Assembly (NCBI RefSeq): GCF_004115975.1 | Contig: NZ_SDDZ01000021.1 | Location: 1-56,536 of the forward strand | Source of the DNA: Gelidibacter gilvus | Lineage (GTDB): Bacteria > Bacteroidota > Bacteroidia > Flavobacteriales > Flavobacteriaceae | DNA length: 56,536 nucleotides | Direction of reading: 5' to 3' | Shown here: positions 8,857-17,543 of the stretch, one piece after another | Layout of the letters: the number at the start of each line of letters is the position of its first letter | How positions within the stretch are numbered: position 1 is the stretch's first letter | Notes under the pieces: generated by a model | Database searches by the model: none | What the model saw: the letters and a program-made list of their open reading frames with translations, nothing else | Told to the model about the DNA's origin: nothing | Program-made: the position numbers and the translations under genes

Positions 8857-10890
8857 GTGTTCAGGTTAAATCTTCTAATTGCTCTTTTACTTTTTTTAGG
8901 TGAACAAACGTATTCACAAAAAAAGTTGGCCTCGCCCGAATACCATAGTATCCTAAAATTTCAAGTGCTTAGTAAAAGCAATAAATTGTCTCTAGAGGAA
9001 CAATTTGCTTATGCGAAAAAGGCAGTCACGTATGCAAATGCTTTGAAAGTTGATTCCGTCACCATTAAAGCAAATCATAATTATTCTTTGCTCTGCATTT
9101 ATACCGGTGATTTCGGCGAATTTAAAAGGATCAACTTCAAAACACTAAAGCTTTCAGAGTCAATCAAGGATTCTTTGGCTATGGCCATTGCCAATCATAA
9201 TTTGGGGTGGTTCCATCATCAAAATAGGGTTCAAAATGACAGTGCTTATTATTATTACTCTAAAGCCTATAAGATTTCTGAACAGTTGGAGCTTACGTCG
9301 CGTCAGGTAGAGATATTAATAAACATTTCTGAAATCCAAGGCATAGAAAAAGATTATATAGGTAGTGAAGAGAGTGCGATCAAAGCCATAAAATTGGCTG
9401 AGCATCTTCCTAAAGACGAGTATATGATGGATAGTTTATGGCTACTCTATACCAGGCTCGGTACAGGAGCTAGAATCATCAAGATTTTCGATAGGGCCCT
9501 TGAATATCATGAGAAAGCTCTGTTGATTGCCAAAAGTATGAAAGACGGCGTCTTATTATGGCTATCTTCAGAAAATAATATGGCTCATGTATATAAGGAG
9601 ATGGGCGATTATAAAAAGGCATTGGCGCTTTATGAAGGTATTTTAGACCATAAGGAATTATTTGATTTAGAGCCTGAGTTTTATGCCTTAGTTCTCGACA
9701 ATGTGGCCTACGCAAGGTTCCTGAATGGAAGTGACAATTTTGAGCAATTGGAGCAGATGTTTGAAAGAGCATATTTTATTTCTGACAGTCTCAACGATCC
9801 TGTGAATATGCTCAATGTGACTATTGATCTTTCACACTTTTATAAAGCTCGTGGCCTGCAAGACAAAGCGTTAAAATATGCCGAAGAATCTTACCAATTG
9901 GCAAATGACATTTCATCTAACGACATCCTTTTAGAATCTATGGTCCTGCTGTCTGAACTAAAACCCGGAGAGGAAGGTAAAGTTTATTTAAAAGAGCACA
10001 TCAAATTAAGTGATAGTCTTTTGGCTTATGAACGGAGCATCAGAAACAAGTTTGCGCGCATTGAGTTTGAAACCGATCAAATAGAATTGGAAAATGAGCG
10101 GATTGCCGCAGAGAAGATGTGGTGGTCCATTAGTTCCATTGTGCTTTTGGTAGCGGCTATACTAGTATATATTATTTTTACACAACGCAACAAAAACAAA
10201 GCGTTGAAATTTAAACAAGACCAGCAAGCGGTCAATGAAGAAATTTATAACTTAATGTTATCGCAACAGGATAAAGTTGATGGTGCAAGAGCTGAAGAGA
10301 AGAAACGTATTTCGCAGGAATTGCATGATGGTGTTTTAGGTCGGCTTTTTGGTACGCGGTTGAGTTTGGATAGCTATAATGCTAATGAAGGAGAAGAAGC
10401 AGTAAAGGTGAGATCAAAATATATTTCCGAACTAAAGACCATTGAAAATGACATTAGAAAAATTTCTCACGATTTAAGCACCGATTTTGTATCGGGTTCT
10501 GGATTTATGGATATTTTGAAAGAATTGATTGAGAAACAAACCGAAGCCTATCAGCTGGAATATGATTTTGATTATACAGACGATATCAATTGGGACCTTG
10601 TTTCTAATAAAACTAAGATCAATATTTACAGAATGGTACAGGAATCGCTCCAAAATATCTACAAGCATGCAAAAGCTAAAACCGTCAAAATTAGCTTTAA
10701 ACTAAAAAAATCTGTAATTTGCTTCAACATCGTTGATGATGGTGTTGGCTTTGATCCAAATAAGAGCAAAAAAGGCATCGGCATAAAAAACATCAATACA
10801 AGAGTCACGGAACTCAATGGAACGGTGGCATTCCATTCAAAATTTAATCAAGGCACAACCATAAAAGTAAAAATCCCCTATACAACCTAA
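8857..10890 (+). CDS. TPR-containing sensor histidine kinase (HisKA_3 type)
   Basis: 677 aa from a GTG start at 8857; no in-frame ATG gives a better signal peptide (FRLNLLIALLLFLGEQTYSQ). Residues of about 20-415 are periplasmic TPR-like helices, followed by one membrane segment (about 422-443), a coiled linker, and the phospho-acceptor motif ELHDG with His490. The ATPase domain shows an N box (QESLQNIYKHA), G1 (DDGVGFD) and GIGIKNI. It should autophosphorylate and pass phosphate to the regulator encoded 6 bases downstream. A TAAATTTG -7-like box lies at 8823-8830, without a well spaced TTG. The TPR ligand is unknown; the peptide encoded upstream is a candidate by position only. Confidence 0.92.
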   Translation: MFRLNLLIALLLFLGEQTYSQKKLASPEYHSILKFQVLSKSNKLSLEEQFAYAKKAVTYANALKVDSVTIKANHNYSLLCIYTGDFGEFKRINFKTLKLSESIKDSLAMAIANHNLGWFHHQNRVQNDSAYYYYSKAYKISEQLELTSRQVEILINISEIQGIEKDYIGSEESAIKAIKLAEHLPKDEYMMDSLWLLYTRLGTGARIIKIFDRALEYHEKALLIAKSMKDGVLLWLSSENNMAHVYKEMGDYKKALALYEGILDHKELFDLEPEFYALVLDNVAYARFLNGSDNFEQLEQMFERAYFISDSLNDPVNMLNVTIDLSHFYKARGLQDKALKYAEESYQLANDISSNDILLESMVLLSELKPGEEGKVYLKEHIKLSDSLLAYERSIRNKFARIEFETDQIELENERIAAEKMWWSISSIVLLVAAILVYIIFTQRNKNKALKFKQDQQAVNEEIYNLMLSQQDKVDGARAEEKKRISQELHDGVLGRLFGTRLSLDSYNANEGEEAVKVRSKYISELKTIENDIRKISHDLSTDFVSGSGFMDILKELIEKQTEAYQLEYDFDYTDDINWDLVSNKTKINIYRMVQESLQNIYKHAKAKTVKISFKLKKSVICFNIVDDGVGFDPNKSKKGIGIKNINTRVTELNGTVAFHSKFNQGTTIKVKIPYTT

Positions 10891-10896
10891 AAACCA

Positions 10897-11565
10897 ATGC
10901 AGCACATTCATATATTAATGGTAGATGACCATCCTATCATAATTGAAGGTTACCAGAATACCTTGATGGCATCCAAGAAAGAAAATCAAATATTACGAAT
11001 CGATACGGCAAATGACTGTGACACTGCTTATGAATTGTTACAGCGTGCCGCCAATGAAAAGCATTATGACATTTGCTTTTTTGATATCAGTTTGCCCAGT
11101 TCTTCTGATGGTAAAATGACTTCAGGAGAAGATCTCGCAAAAATGACACGCGATATCATGCCCAATGCCAAAATAGTTATTTTAACAATGTTCAATGAGT
11201 CTTATCGGGTGCATAGCATTATCAAACAAATTAATCCTGACGGATTTTTAATTAAAAGTGATATGACCTCCAGTGAATTGGCTGAGGCCTTTCAGCATAT
11301 CTTATCTTCACCACCTTATTATAGTAGTACCGTTAGTAATTTTTTGAAAAAATCGGTTACTACTGATATTTATGTTGATGATATCAATCGGAAGATTCTA
11401 CATCTTTTGTCCCAAGGTATTAGGACGGTGACTTTAAGAGAACATATCAATTTATCCATGAGTGGTATTGAAAAACGCAAAAAGCAGCTCAAGCTTTTGT
11501 TCTCCGTAGAGGATGGAAAAGATGAAACGCTTATTGAAACAGCAAGAAAAAAGGGGTTTATTTAA
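10897..11565 (+). CDS. Response regulator, partner of the TPR kinase
   Basis: 222 aa. The receiver domain occupies residues of about 1-135 with the acidic pair DD10-11, phospho-acceptor Asp63 in FFDISLP, the Thr of ILTM and the Lys of LIKSD. The C-terminal 80 residues are helical (RKILHLLSQGIRTVTLREHI...SGIEKRKKQLK), in the position of a LuxR/NarL HTH, but they lack the usual GxSxKEIA motif. The output is therefore a diverged DNA-binding domain, typical of partners of flavobacterial TPR kinases. It is co-transcribed with the kinase (6-base gap). Targets are unknown. Confidence 0.88.
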   Translation: MQHIHILMVDDHPIIIEGYQNTLMASKKENQILRIDTANDCDTAYELLQRAANEKHYDICFFDISLPSSSDGKMTSGEDLAKMTRDIMPNAKIVILTMFNESYRVHSIIKQINPDGFLIKSDMTSSELAEAFQHILSSPPYYSSTVSNFLKKSVTTDIYVDDINRKILHLLSQGIRTVTLREHINLSMSGIEKRKKQLKLLFSVEDGKDETLIETARKKGFI

Positions 11566-12039
11566 AAATAAATGTTAAATTTTTGGTTTTATTGCACTTT
11601 CGAGAATTCTTCAAGACCCTACTGCAATTAAATTCTACGGTTTTACCACAACAAGTCTACGGTTTTACCGTAACAAAATGTCAAATCTCTTTTCTATATT
11701 TGAAATGTCAACAATAATTAATTAATCCCTCTAAGTAATTTGTTGAATTAATAGCAAAAAAAGTAAAAAACCTAATAATTGACCGTCTGGAAAATTATTA
11801 GGTTTTATTAGTTCAACCCCTGTCTGCCGACAGGCAGGCAAATCCCAAAATCGTAGCGCATTGAGATTTGTTGGTTTAACTAATCCCGCTTTTTTTCGGG
11901 ATCCAAACCCAGAACCCAATAGCGAGGTCATTGTATTTTAATCCCCCATACGGATCTATAAGTCAAAAATCTTTTCCTTTGGATGCGCGCCGAAACTCCA
12001 AACCTTTTATTTCTTTTTTAACTTCCAAGAATCTTTTAT
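11566..12039. other. Intergenic region with repeats and a possible small transcript
   Basis: A direct repeat of TCTACGGTTTTACC occurs near 11634-11668, the second copy forming an ACGGTTTTACCGT hairpin. A TATATTTG -7-like box lies at 11695-11702, without a clear TTG. A strong AACCTAATAATT/AATTATTAGGTT hairpin with T run follows at 11767-11806. Further downstream are the dispersed palindrome CCTGTCTGCCGACAGGCAGG (about 11819-11838) and GATCCCG...CGGGATC (about 11882-11902). No protein-coding gene was recognised; a roughly 100-nt RNA from about 11709 to 11806 is possible. Confidence 0.4.
11767..11806 (+). terminator. Terminator-like hairpin downstream of the response regulator
   Basis: AAAACCTAATAATT pairs with AATTATTAGGTTTT and is followed by a T-rich stretch. 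It lies 200 bases after the regulator stop, so it may serve either that operon or a small RNA. Confidence 0.6.
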
Positions 12040-12073
12040 AACTAAATAATTAGTTTGAACTAATATTTTAGTT
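12040..12073. promoter_or_regulatory. Twin operator for BlaI-type repressor
   Basis: Two 16-bp inverted repeats of the form AACTAA-N4-TTAGTT lie at 12040-12055 and 12058-12073, 18 bp centre to centre. They directly precede a TATATTAG sequence (12073-12080) that could be the -7 element. This layout upstream of a BlaI-family gene is the classic autoregulatory arrangement. That the downstream BlaI protein binds here is inference. Confidence 0.6.
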
Positions 12074-12150
12074 ATATTAGCATCATTAAGTTAGTAGATT
12101 ACAAAATTTCTATCTGCTTAATCATAATGAAAATCACGTTTAACTAAAGG

Positions 12151-12168
12151 ATTCCTGCCTTCGCAGGA
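12151..12168. repeat. Short palindrome in the leader of the BlaI gene
   Basis: TTCCTGCCTTCGCAGGAA is an inverted repeat that ends 7 bases before the ATG. Elements of this type are dispersed in flavobacterial genomes. Here it could mask the ribosome-binding region. Confidence 0.5.
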
Positions 12169-12175
12169 AATAGAT

Positions 12176-12538
12176 ATGAAACAACTAACAAAAGCCGAAG
12201 AAGAGATCATGCAAGTGCTATGGCAATTGCAAAAAGCTAACGTCAAACAAATCATTGACGAATTGCCCGAACCAAAACCAGCCTATAATACGGTATCTAC
12301 CATTGTGCGGATCTTGGAAAGCAAAGGTTTTGTGGATTATGAAAAAAAGGGCAAGGGACATGTATATTTTCCGTTGCTGGCAAAAACGGACTATAGCAAT
12401 CAAAGTATCAATATGCTGGTCAATGATTATTTTCAAGGCTCGTTTAAGAGTATGGTGTCTTTTTTCGTTAAGAAAAATGATTTGAGTTTAAAGGATATGG
12501 AATCGATTTTGAAGGAAATCAATAAAAAAGACGCCTAG
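12176..12538 (+). CDS. BlaI/MecI/CopY-family transcriptional repressor
   Basis: 120 aa, the normal family length. The N-terminal winged helix starts LTKAEEEIMQVLWQ, continues with NTVSTIVRILESKGFV as the recognition region, then YFPLLAKTDYSNQSI, and has a helical dimerisation tail. It is the first gene of an operon: the M56 gene begins 2 bases after its stop. In the BlaI paradigm, the M56 sensor inactivates the repressor when a signal reaches the membrane. The twin palindrome at 12040-12073 is its likely operator. A link to beta-lactams is not supported, since no beta-lactamase or penicillin-binding sensor domain is present nearby. Confidence 0.92.
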   Translation: MKQLTKAEEEIMQVLWQLQKANVKQIIDELPEPKPAYNTVSTIVRILESKGFVDYEKKGKGHVYFPLLAKTDYSNQSINMLVNDYFQGSFKSMVSFFVKKNDLSLKDMESILKEINKKDA

Positions 12539-12540
12539 CT

Positions 12541-15168
12541 ATGTTACACTACATTTTACAAACCGTTGCGTTTCAAGTGTTCTTTTTGATCATCTACGAT
12601 CTGTTTTTAAAGAACGAAACCTTTTTTAATTGGAATCGTGCGTATCTGATCGGTACGGCATGCTTGTCGTTTATTTTGCCATTTCTGAAATTTGAGAGCA
12701 TTAAAGCCATCGTTCCAGAACCTATGGTCATCCGATTGCCAGAAGTCATCATTGGAGACGTTTCGCCAACATTTGACAATACTATATTGGTAATGGGATC
12801 CGAACAGATTACAGAACAAGCAGCAAGTTTTTCTTGGACCTATGTTTGGATTGCTGGAATGGTATTGGCGGCATTTATTTTAGCTTACAAAATTATTAAG
12901 ATCGGGAGAATGTTTTATAAAAATCCGCATCGTTGGCAAGGTGATGCCCTGATTGTGTTTTTAATGAATAGTAGCGCAGCCTTCTCTTTTTTCCATTATA
13001 TCTTTTTGGGAACTGATATTTCAGCTGAAAAGAAAGAACATATCATGCAGCATGAAATGGTGCATGTCAAAGAAAAACACAGTTGGGATTTATTGGTCTT
13101 TGAAATCCTGAGAATCGTGTTTTGGTTCAATCCGTTAATTTATATGTATCAAAACAAGCTTTCCAATTTGCACGAGTTCATCGCCGATGCAAAAGCTGTA
13201 AAGTACAAAGGCAAATCGGCCTATTATCAAAGTTTGCTGTCTCAGGTTTTTGAGACCCAGCAAATATCCTTCATCAATCCTTTTTTCAAACAATCATTAA
13301 TCAAAAAACGAATCGTCATGTTAAGTAAATCAAAATCAAAACAGATCCATCTCATTAAATATGCCTTATTGGTCCCTATGGTTATGGGCATGTTGATGTA
13401 CACTTCGTCTTATGCGAGTGAAATTAAAGATCCTTTTCCAGTGTTTCAAAAAGAAGTTTTGAATCAGGAATTGACATTTCCAGAGTTAGTGGAAAAATAT
13501 TACAAGGAAATTATAGGATTAGAGGACGCACCAGATGACTTTTATAAAGCCTATAAAAACTATGGTGATATAGGTGAGAATTACATACAAAGCGAACAGG
13601 AGGTTGCTAAAGCACAGGCTTTATTAAAGTATGAATTTACAAAATTAACTGAGAAAAAGAAAGCTGTTGGATTAAACGAGGATGAGGAGCGCAACTTGGA
13701 GCATTACGGATCAAAGCAACCAACCTATGAAGAGTATCTTTCATACAAAGAATCAGCTCAAGGGAAAAATAATTGGGAAAATTCATCGCGAGATGGAGAA
13801 TTGCGTTTGGTGGTTGCTGATATGAAGAATTTAACTGAGTCAGATAAAAAACGCAGAGCTGAAAAAACAGACTTACTTGTTAAAGGTGGCATTTATAATA
13901 ATTTAAAAATGACGGATGGTAAAACGACTATTAATTTGGATATGGATAAAAATGTTTCCACGATCATCGACAATATTAAGATAGAGAAAACATCATCCGA
14001 GGCTAATGACATTGAAGTGCCTTATGCCGTAATAGACCAACCGCCGTTATTTGAAGGTTGTGAAGCATCTGGATCTAAGGATGATGATAAAAGATGTACC
14101 TCTAATATGATATCGCAGTTTGTTAATAAAAACTTCAATGTGGATTTAGCAACTGCATTAGGATTGACAGGCAGACAACGCATCAACGTTATTTTTAAAA
14201 TTGGTAAGGACGGTAAGGTTAGAGACGTCATGTCTAGAGCGCCTCATCCGGGTTTGGAAGCAGAAGCTATTAGAGTTATTAAATCCATGCCAGATTTTAC
14301 GCCAGGTAAACAAAGAGGAAAAACCGTGACGGTGCCTTATAGCTTGCCAATTTTGTTTCAGGTTCAAGATGATGCTCCCGGAACGAATATAAATAATAGT
14401 GGTGAACCTTTTGTAGCCCTTAACGAAATCGTATTATATACTGATGGTAAAGTTGCCTCATCCAACCAAGCAGATAAACAGTCTTCTTCTTATAAAATGT
14501 CTCAGTTTGTTACTAAAAACTTCAATACTAGCATAGCTAAAGAGCAGAATTTGACTGGAAAACAACGTATCCATGTAATTTTTAAAATTGATGCTAACGG
14601 AAAGATCACCGATGTGCAGGCGAAAGCACCACAGGCAGCTTTGGAAACAGAAATAAAAAGGGTAATCAATGCCATGCCTGATAATTTACTTGGAAAACAA
14701 AAAGAGAAAGACGTTAGCGTCTCTTATAGTTTACCAGTTTTGTTTGTTGTTCCTGGGGATACTCTAGAAACAGACCAAAATAAATCTATTGATGCCCAAG
14801 AAGAAAATATTGAAGTTCCATATGCCGTTGTGGATGAAGTACCTGTATTTCCATCTTGTGAAAGTTTAGAGTCGAATAAAGATCGTAAACAATGTACATC
14901 TGATAAGGTGTCGCAATTTGTCAATAAAAACTTCAATACCAACTTAGCCAAAGAATTAGGTTTGACTGGAATGCAACGACTTACGGTTATTTTCAAAATT
15001 GGAGAAGATGGTTATATCACTGATATTAAAGCAAGAGCCGCTCACCCTGGATTGGAAAAAGAAGCCATTCGTGTGATTGAAGCCTTACCCAAAATGATTC
15101 CTGGAAAACAGAAAGGTAAAGCAGTAGTGGTTCCTTATAGCATTCCAATATTATTTCAAGTACAATAA
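12541..15168 (+). CDS. BlaR1-like M56 metallopeptidase with three TonB_C-type domains
   Basis: 875 aa. Membrane helices and the M56 zinc motif H171-EMV-H175 occupy residues of about 1-290, with the last helix near 272-292. The exported part has a helical region, a module at about 391-465 (TYEEYL, NWENS, DGELRLVVADMK, TDGK), then three TonB_C-like domains at about 492-609, 640-737 and 757-875. Copies 1 and 3 carry a C-x11-C pair before the domain; copy 2 has lost it. Family knowledge suggests site-specific cleavage of BlaI or another regulator on sensing a periplasmic signal. The tandem TonB_C tail and the absence of a transpeptidase-like sensor are notable. The ligand is unknown. Confidence 0.88.
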   Translation: MLHYILQTVAFQVFFLIIYDLFLKNETFFNWNRAYLIGTACLSFILPFLKFESIKAIVPEPMVIRLPEVIIGDVSPTFDNTILVMGSEQITEQAASFSWTYVWIAGMVLAAFILAYKIIKIGRMFYKNPHRWQGDALIVFLMNSSAAFSFFHYIFLGTDISAEKKEHIMQHEMVHVKEKHSWDLLVFEILRIVFWFNPLIYMYQNKLSNLHEFIADAKAVKYKGKSAYYQSLLSQVFETQQISFINPFFKQSLIKKRIVMLSKSKSKQIHLIKYALLVPMVMGMLMYTSSYASEIKDPFPVFQKEVLNQELTFPELVEKYYKEIIGLEDAPDDFYKAYKNYGDIGENYIQSEQEVAKAQALLKYEFTKLTEKKKAVGLNEDEERNLEHYGSKQPTYEEYLSYKESAQGKNNWENSSRDGELRLVVADMKNLTESDKKRRAEKTDLLVKGGIYNNLKMTDGKTTINLDMDKNVSTIIDNIKIEKTSSEANDIEVPYAVIDQPPLFEGCEASGSKDDDKRCTSNMISQFVNKNFNVDLATALGLTGRQRINVIFKIGKDGKVRDVMSRAPHPGLEAEAIRVIKSMPDFTPGKQRGKTVTVPYSLPILFQVQDDAPGTNINNSGEPFVALNEIVLYTDGKVASSNQADKQSSSYKMSQFVTKNFNTSIAKEQNLTGKQRIHVIFKIDANGKITDVQAKAPQAALETEIKRVINAMPDNLLGKQKEKDVSVSYSLPVLFVVPGDTLETDQNKSIDAQEENIEVPYAVVDEVPVFPSCESLESNKDRKQCTSDKVSQFVNKNFNTNLAKELGLTGMQRLTVIFKIGEDGYITDIKARAAHPGLEKEAIRVIEALPKMIPGKQKGKAVVVPYSIPILFQVQ

Positions 15169-15180
15169 TTCGATCTCAAT

Positions 15181-15735
15181 ATGATTAAAATAGTGCTGTT
15201 TGTTCTTTTTCCTTTAGGTGTTTTTGCTCAGCATATAGATTATGAAAGTATGTCCGATGACCAACTTCAATACGCCCTTGAAAAGGAACTGTTGGAGATG
15301 GAAAGTAGAGGCGCAACACCGCCATTGATTTTTGAAAAGTTTATCGTGGAGACCGATCAATATATTATGTCTCGTGATGCTTATTACCGATTTGTGGTTC
15401 ATTTGAATTATATGGCAGATAAAATGTTGGCCATGAAAATGCAAAATGGAGGTGATCCTGCAAGCGATCTTGAAATGGTTAAAAAACTGAAAAATCAAAA
15501 GACGTATCAGGAATATGTCAATTACAGAAAAACCGATAAAGCTAGGGAACACTGGGAGAACAGTACCCAAGATGGCATTTTGAAATTGGTGGTGGGTGAT
15601 CACGAACAATTCACCGAAGCCGAACAAAAACGTTATGATGGCTTAATCATTTTACTGAATCGAGACCCATATTTTACCTATTTGAACATTACTGATGGCA
15701 AAATCACTAAAAAGATTGTGCCCAATACCAATTAA
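15181..15735 (+). CDS. Small exported protein sharing a module with the M56 sensor
   Basis: 184 aa with a signal peptide (MIKIVLFVLFPLGVFAQ). Residues of about 104-181 resemble residues 391-465 of the M56 protein encoded just upstream: TYQEYVNY/TYEEYLSY, HWENSTQDG/NWENSSRDG, LKLVVGD/LRLVVAD and ITDGK/MTDGK. It starts 12 bases after the M56 gene stop, so it belongs to the same operon. A stand-alone copy of the sensor's periplasmic module could compete for, or deliver, the same ligand; that is inference. I do not know a named family for it. Confidence 0.8.
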   Translation: MIKIVLFVLFPLGVFAQHIDYESMSDDQLQYALEKELLEMESRGATPPLIFEKFIVETDQYIMSRDAYYRFVVHLNYMADKMLAMKMQNGGDPASDLEMVKKLKNQKTYQEYVNYRKTDKAREHWENSTQDGILKLVVGDHEQFTEAEQKRYDGLIILLNRDPYFTYLNITDGKITKKIVPNTN

Positions 15736-15742
15736 GAGCCTC

Positions 15743-16879
15743 ATGATTAAATTCTGTACCTTTTTAATAATTGCGTTGCTCACATGGTCCACACAAGCGC
15801 AGGACGCTCTCTTAAAGCGTGCGGACAGCTTGTATGTCCATGGTAACTATTCTAAAGCCATTGAGGCCTATAAAACCTATGCCCCACAAGACCTAGTCTA
15901 TGAAAAGATGGCTAAAGCTTATCTGGCTTTAGGCAATTATGATTTGGCTTTAAAAAATTATGACCATGCACTCAATGCTTTCCCAGAGGATGCGCTCATT
16001 AAGTATGATTATGCCAAACTGCTTTCCAGAAGCAAGAAACTTAATGATGCTGCGGTGTTGTTTAGTGAATTGGTGTATCTCGATTATAGAAATCCAAATT
16101 ACCATTATGAGTTGGGTTTGGTTTTTGAAAAACAAGGCGATTCTACCGCCATGGACAGATTTCAATCGGTTTATGAACTCGATCCCACCCATCAAAAGGC
16201 CATCGCCAAAATTGCCAGGTATTTTTTAGTGAAACGAAAACATGAGGCATCCCTTCGATACATCAATACGGGTTTGGAAAGCTATGCCAACAATGTTGAA
16301 CTTATCAACTTAAAAGCACTGAATTATTATTGGAAAGAGGATTATAAAGAAGCTTCCGTATGGTTTGATCAATTATTGGCTTTGGGTGAGAACTCTCAGT
16401 TTATACATGAAAAACTGAGCTTTTGTTATGCAGAGCAAACCCTATATAAAAAAGCGATTGATCATGCAAATTTGGCAGTGTCTTTTGACCCAAAAAGTGC
16501 GACCAATCTTTATATTTTGGGTCAGTTGTATGAAAATATTAACGATTATGCTTCCGCGGAAAAGTGGATTTCCGAGGCTTTGATCATCATGGATCAGCCA
16601 TTAAACGCCGAATACACCAAATTGGCCACCATTTTAAATTTGCAGGGAAAGTATAAGGAAGCCATTGCCGCCCTACAAAATGCAATTAAAGAGGATCCAC
16701 AAGACGAGATGGCACAGTTCTTTTTGGTGCGGACTAAGGATGAATACTATGCAGATAGGGATTCTAAAATTAAGGTCTATGAAGTGTTTAAGGATAAGTT
16801 TCCTAAAAGTGTTTATATTCCCTATGCCAATGGACGTTTGAGAGAGTTAAAGGATGAGAAATTCATGAAATCTGAATGA
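15743..16879 (+). CDS. Exported TPR protein
   Basis: 378 aa from ATG 15743, chosen because it opens a signal peptide (IKFCTFLIIALLTWSTQAQ); the frame is open further upstream but overlaps the preceding gene. At least eight degenerate TPR units follow (for example ALGNYDLALKNYDHALNAFP and LQGKYKEAIAALQNAIKEDP). The start is 7 bases after the previous stop, so it is part of the BlaI/M56 operon. TPRs usually mediate protein contacts; the partner is probably another exported protein of this locus. Confidence 0.85.
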   Translation: MIKFCTFLIIALLTWSTQAQDALLKRADSLYVHGNYSKAIEAYKTYAPQDLVYEKMAKAYLALGNYDLALKNYDHALNAFPEDALIKYDYAKLLSRSKKLNDAAVLFSELVYLDYRNPNYHYELGLVFEKQGDSTAMDRFQSVYELDPTHQKAIAKIARYFLVKRKHEASLRYINTGLESYANNVELINLKALNYYWKEDYKEASVWFDQLLALGENSQFIHEKLSFCYAEQTLYKKAIDHANLAVSFDPKSATNLYILGQLYENINDYASAEKWISEALIIMDQPLNAEYTKLATILNLQGKYKEAIAALQNAIKEDPQDEMAQFFLVRTKDEYYADRDSKIKVYEVFKDKFPKSVYIPYANGRLRELKDEKFMKSE

Positions 16880-17069
16880 GCCTCATTTGCTCCCACCAGT
16901 GGGGTTTAATATCCCGAGATTTGTTTCGATCTAAAAGACAATTTCTTATGCAATCCTGATAGGCTTGCCCTGAGGTTTTTGATTCTTGAAATAAAATAGG
17001 TAAAGGAACTACATCGAGTGAATTTATTCTCTAAAAAAATTGTACTTTTCAGCTTCAGTACTCTATGAA

Positions 17070-17543
17070 ATGAAGCCATTATTACTTGTTTTTTTTATCC
17101 TACTGACCTCTTGTGATTATTTTCAATCCAAAAAAGTGTCCACCGAACAACTTTTGGAAGAGGAAATGCAAGCTATCAATTGGAATGACGTGGATGAGTA
17201 CCCAACCTTTTCTGATTGTGATGCGGCAACTACCAATCAAGAAAAAAAAGTCTGTTTTGAAAACCACCTTCATGAATTGCTCACGTCTCATTTAGAAAAT
17301 CAAAAAATTGTAGTTACTGAAGATGTTTCGGATACGGTGCTGTTAAAAATTCACATTGATAAAACTGGACAATTTTCAATCCGGAACATTGATATGGACT
17401 CCATAACTAAAGCTCAAATTCCACAATTGGACAGCATTTTAAGGCATAGTTTTGATTCACTTCCAAAAATTTATCCCGCCATTAAACGCAGTCAGCAAGT
17501 CGCTACCGAATTTAGTTTACCGGTTATCGTCAACATTAATTAA
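17070..17543 (+). CDS. Lipoprotein with a TonB_C-like domain
   Basis: 157 aa from ATG 17070; this start gives an ideal lipoprotein signal (MKPLLLVFFILLTSC, lipid on Cys15). The rest is a single domain resembling the TonB_C repeats of the M56 protein at 12541-15168: the YPTFSDC...VC pair has the same C-x11-C spacing, followed by a helix, LLKIHIDKTGQ (compare VIFKIGEDG), PQLDSILRHSFDSLPKI and a closing FSLPVIV. It is separated from the TPR gene by 190 bases and overlaps the convergent gene by 4 bases. It is probably the distal member of the BlaI/M56 locus. Confidence 0.75.
   Translation: MKPLLLVFFILLTSCDYFQSKKVSTEQLLEEEMQAINWNDVDEYPTFSDCDAATTNQEKKVCFENHLHELLTSHLENQKIVVTEDVSDTVLLKIHIDKTGQFSIRNIDMDSITKAQIPQLDSILRHSFDSLPKIYPAIKRSQQVATEFSLPVIVNIN

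Noticed and set aside
12176-15168. Beta-lactam resistance system
   Set aside because: BlaI/M56 similarity alone is not enough: there is no beta-lactamase gene and no penicillin-binding sensor domain in the M56 protein.
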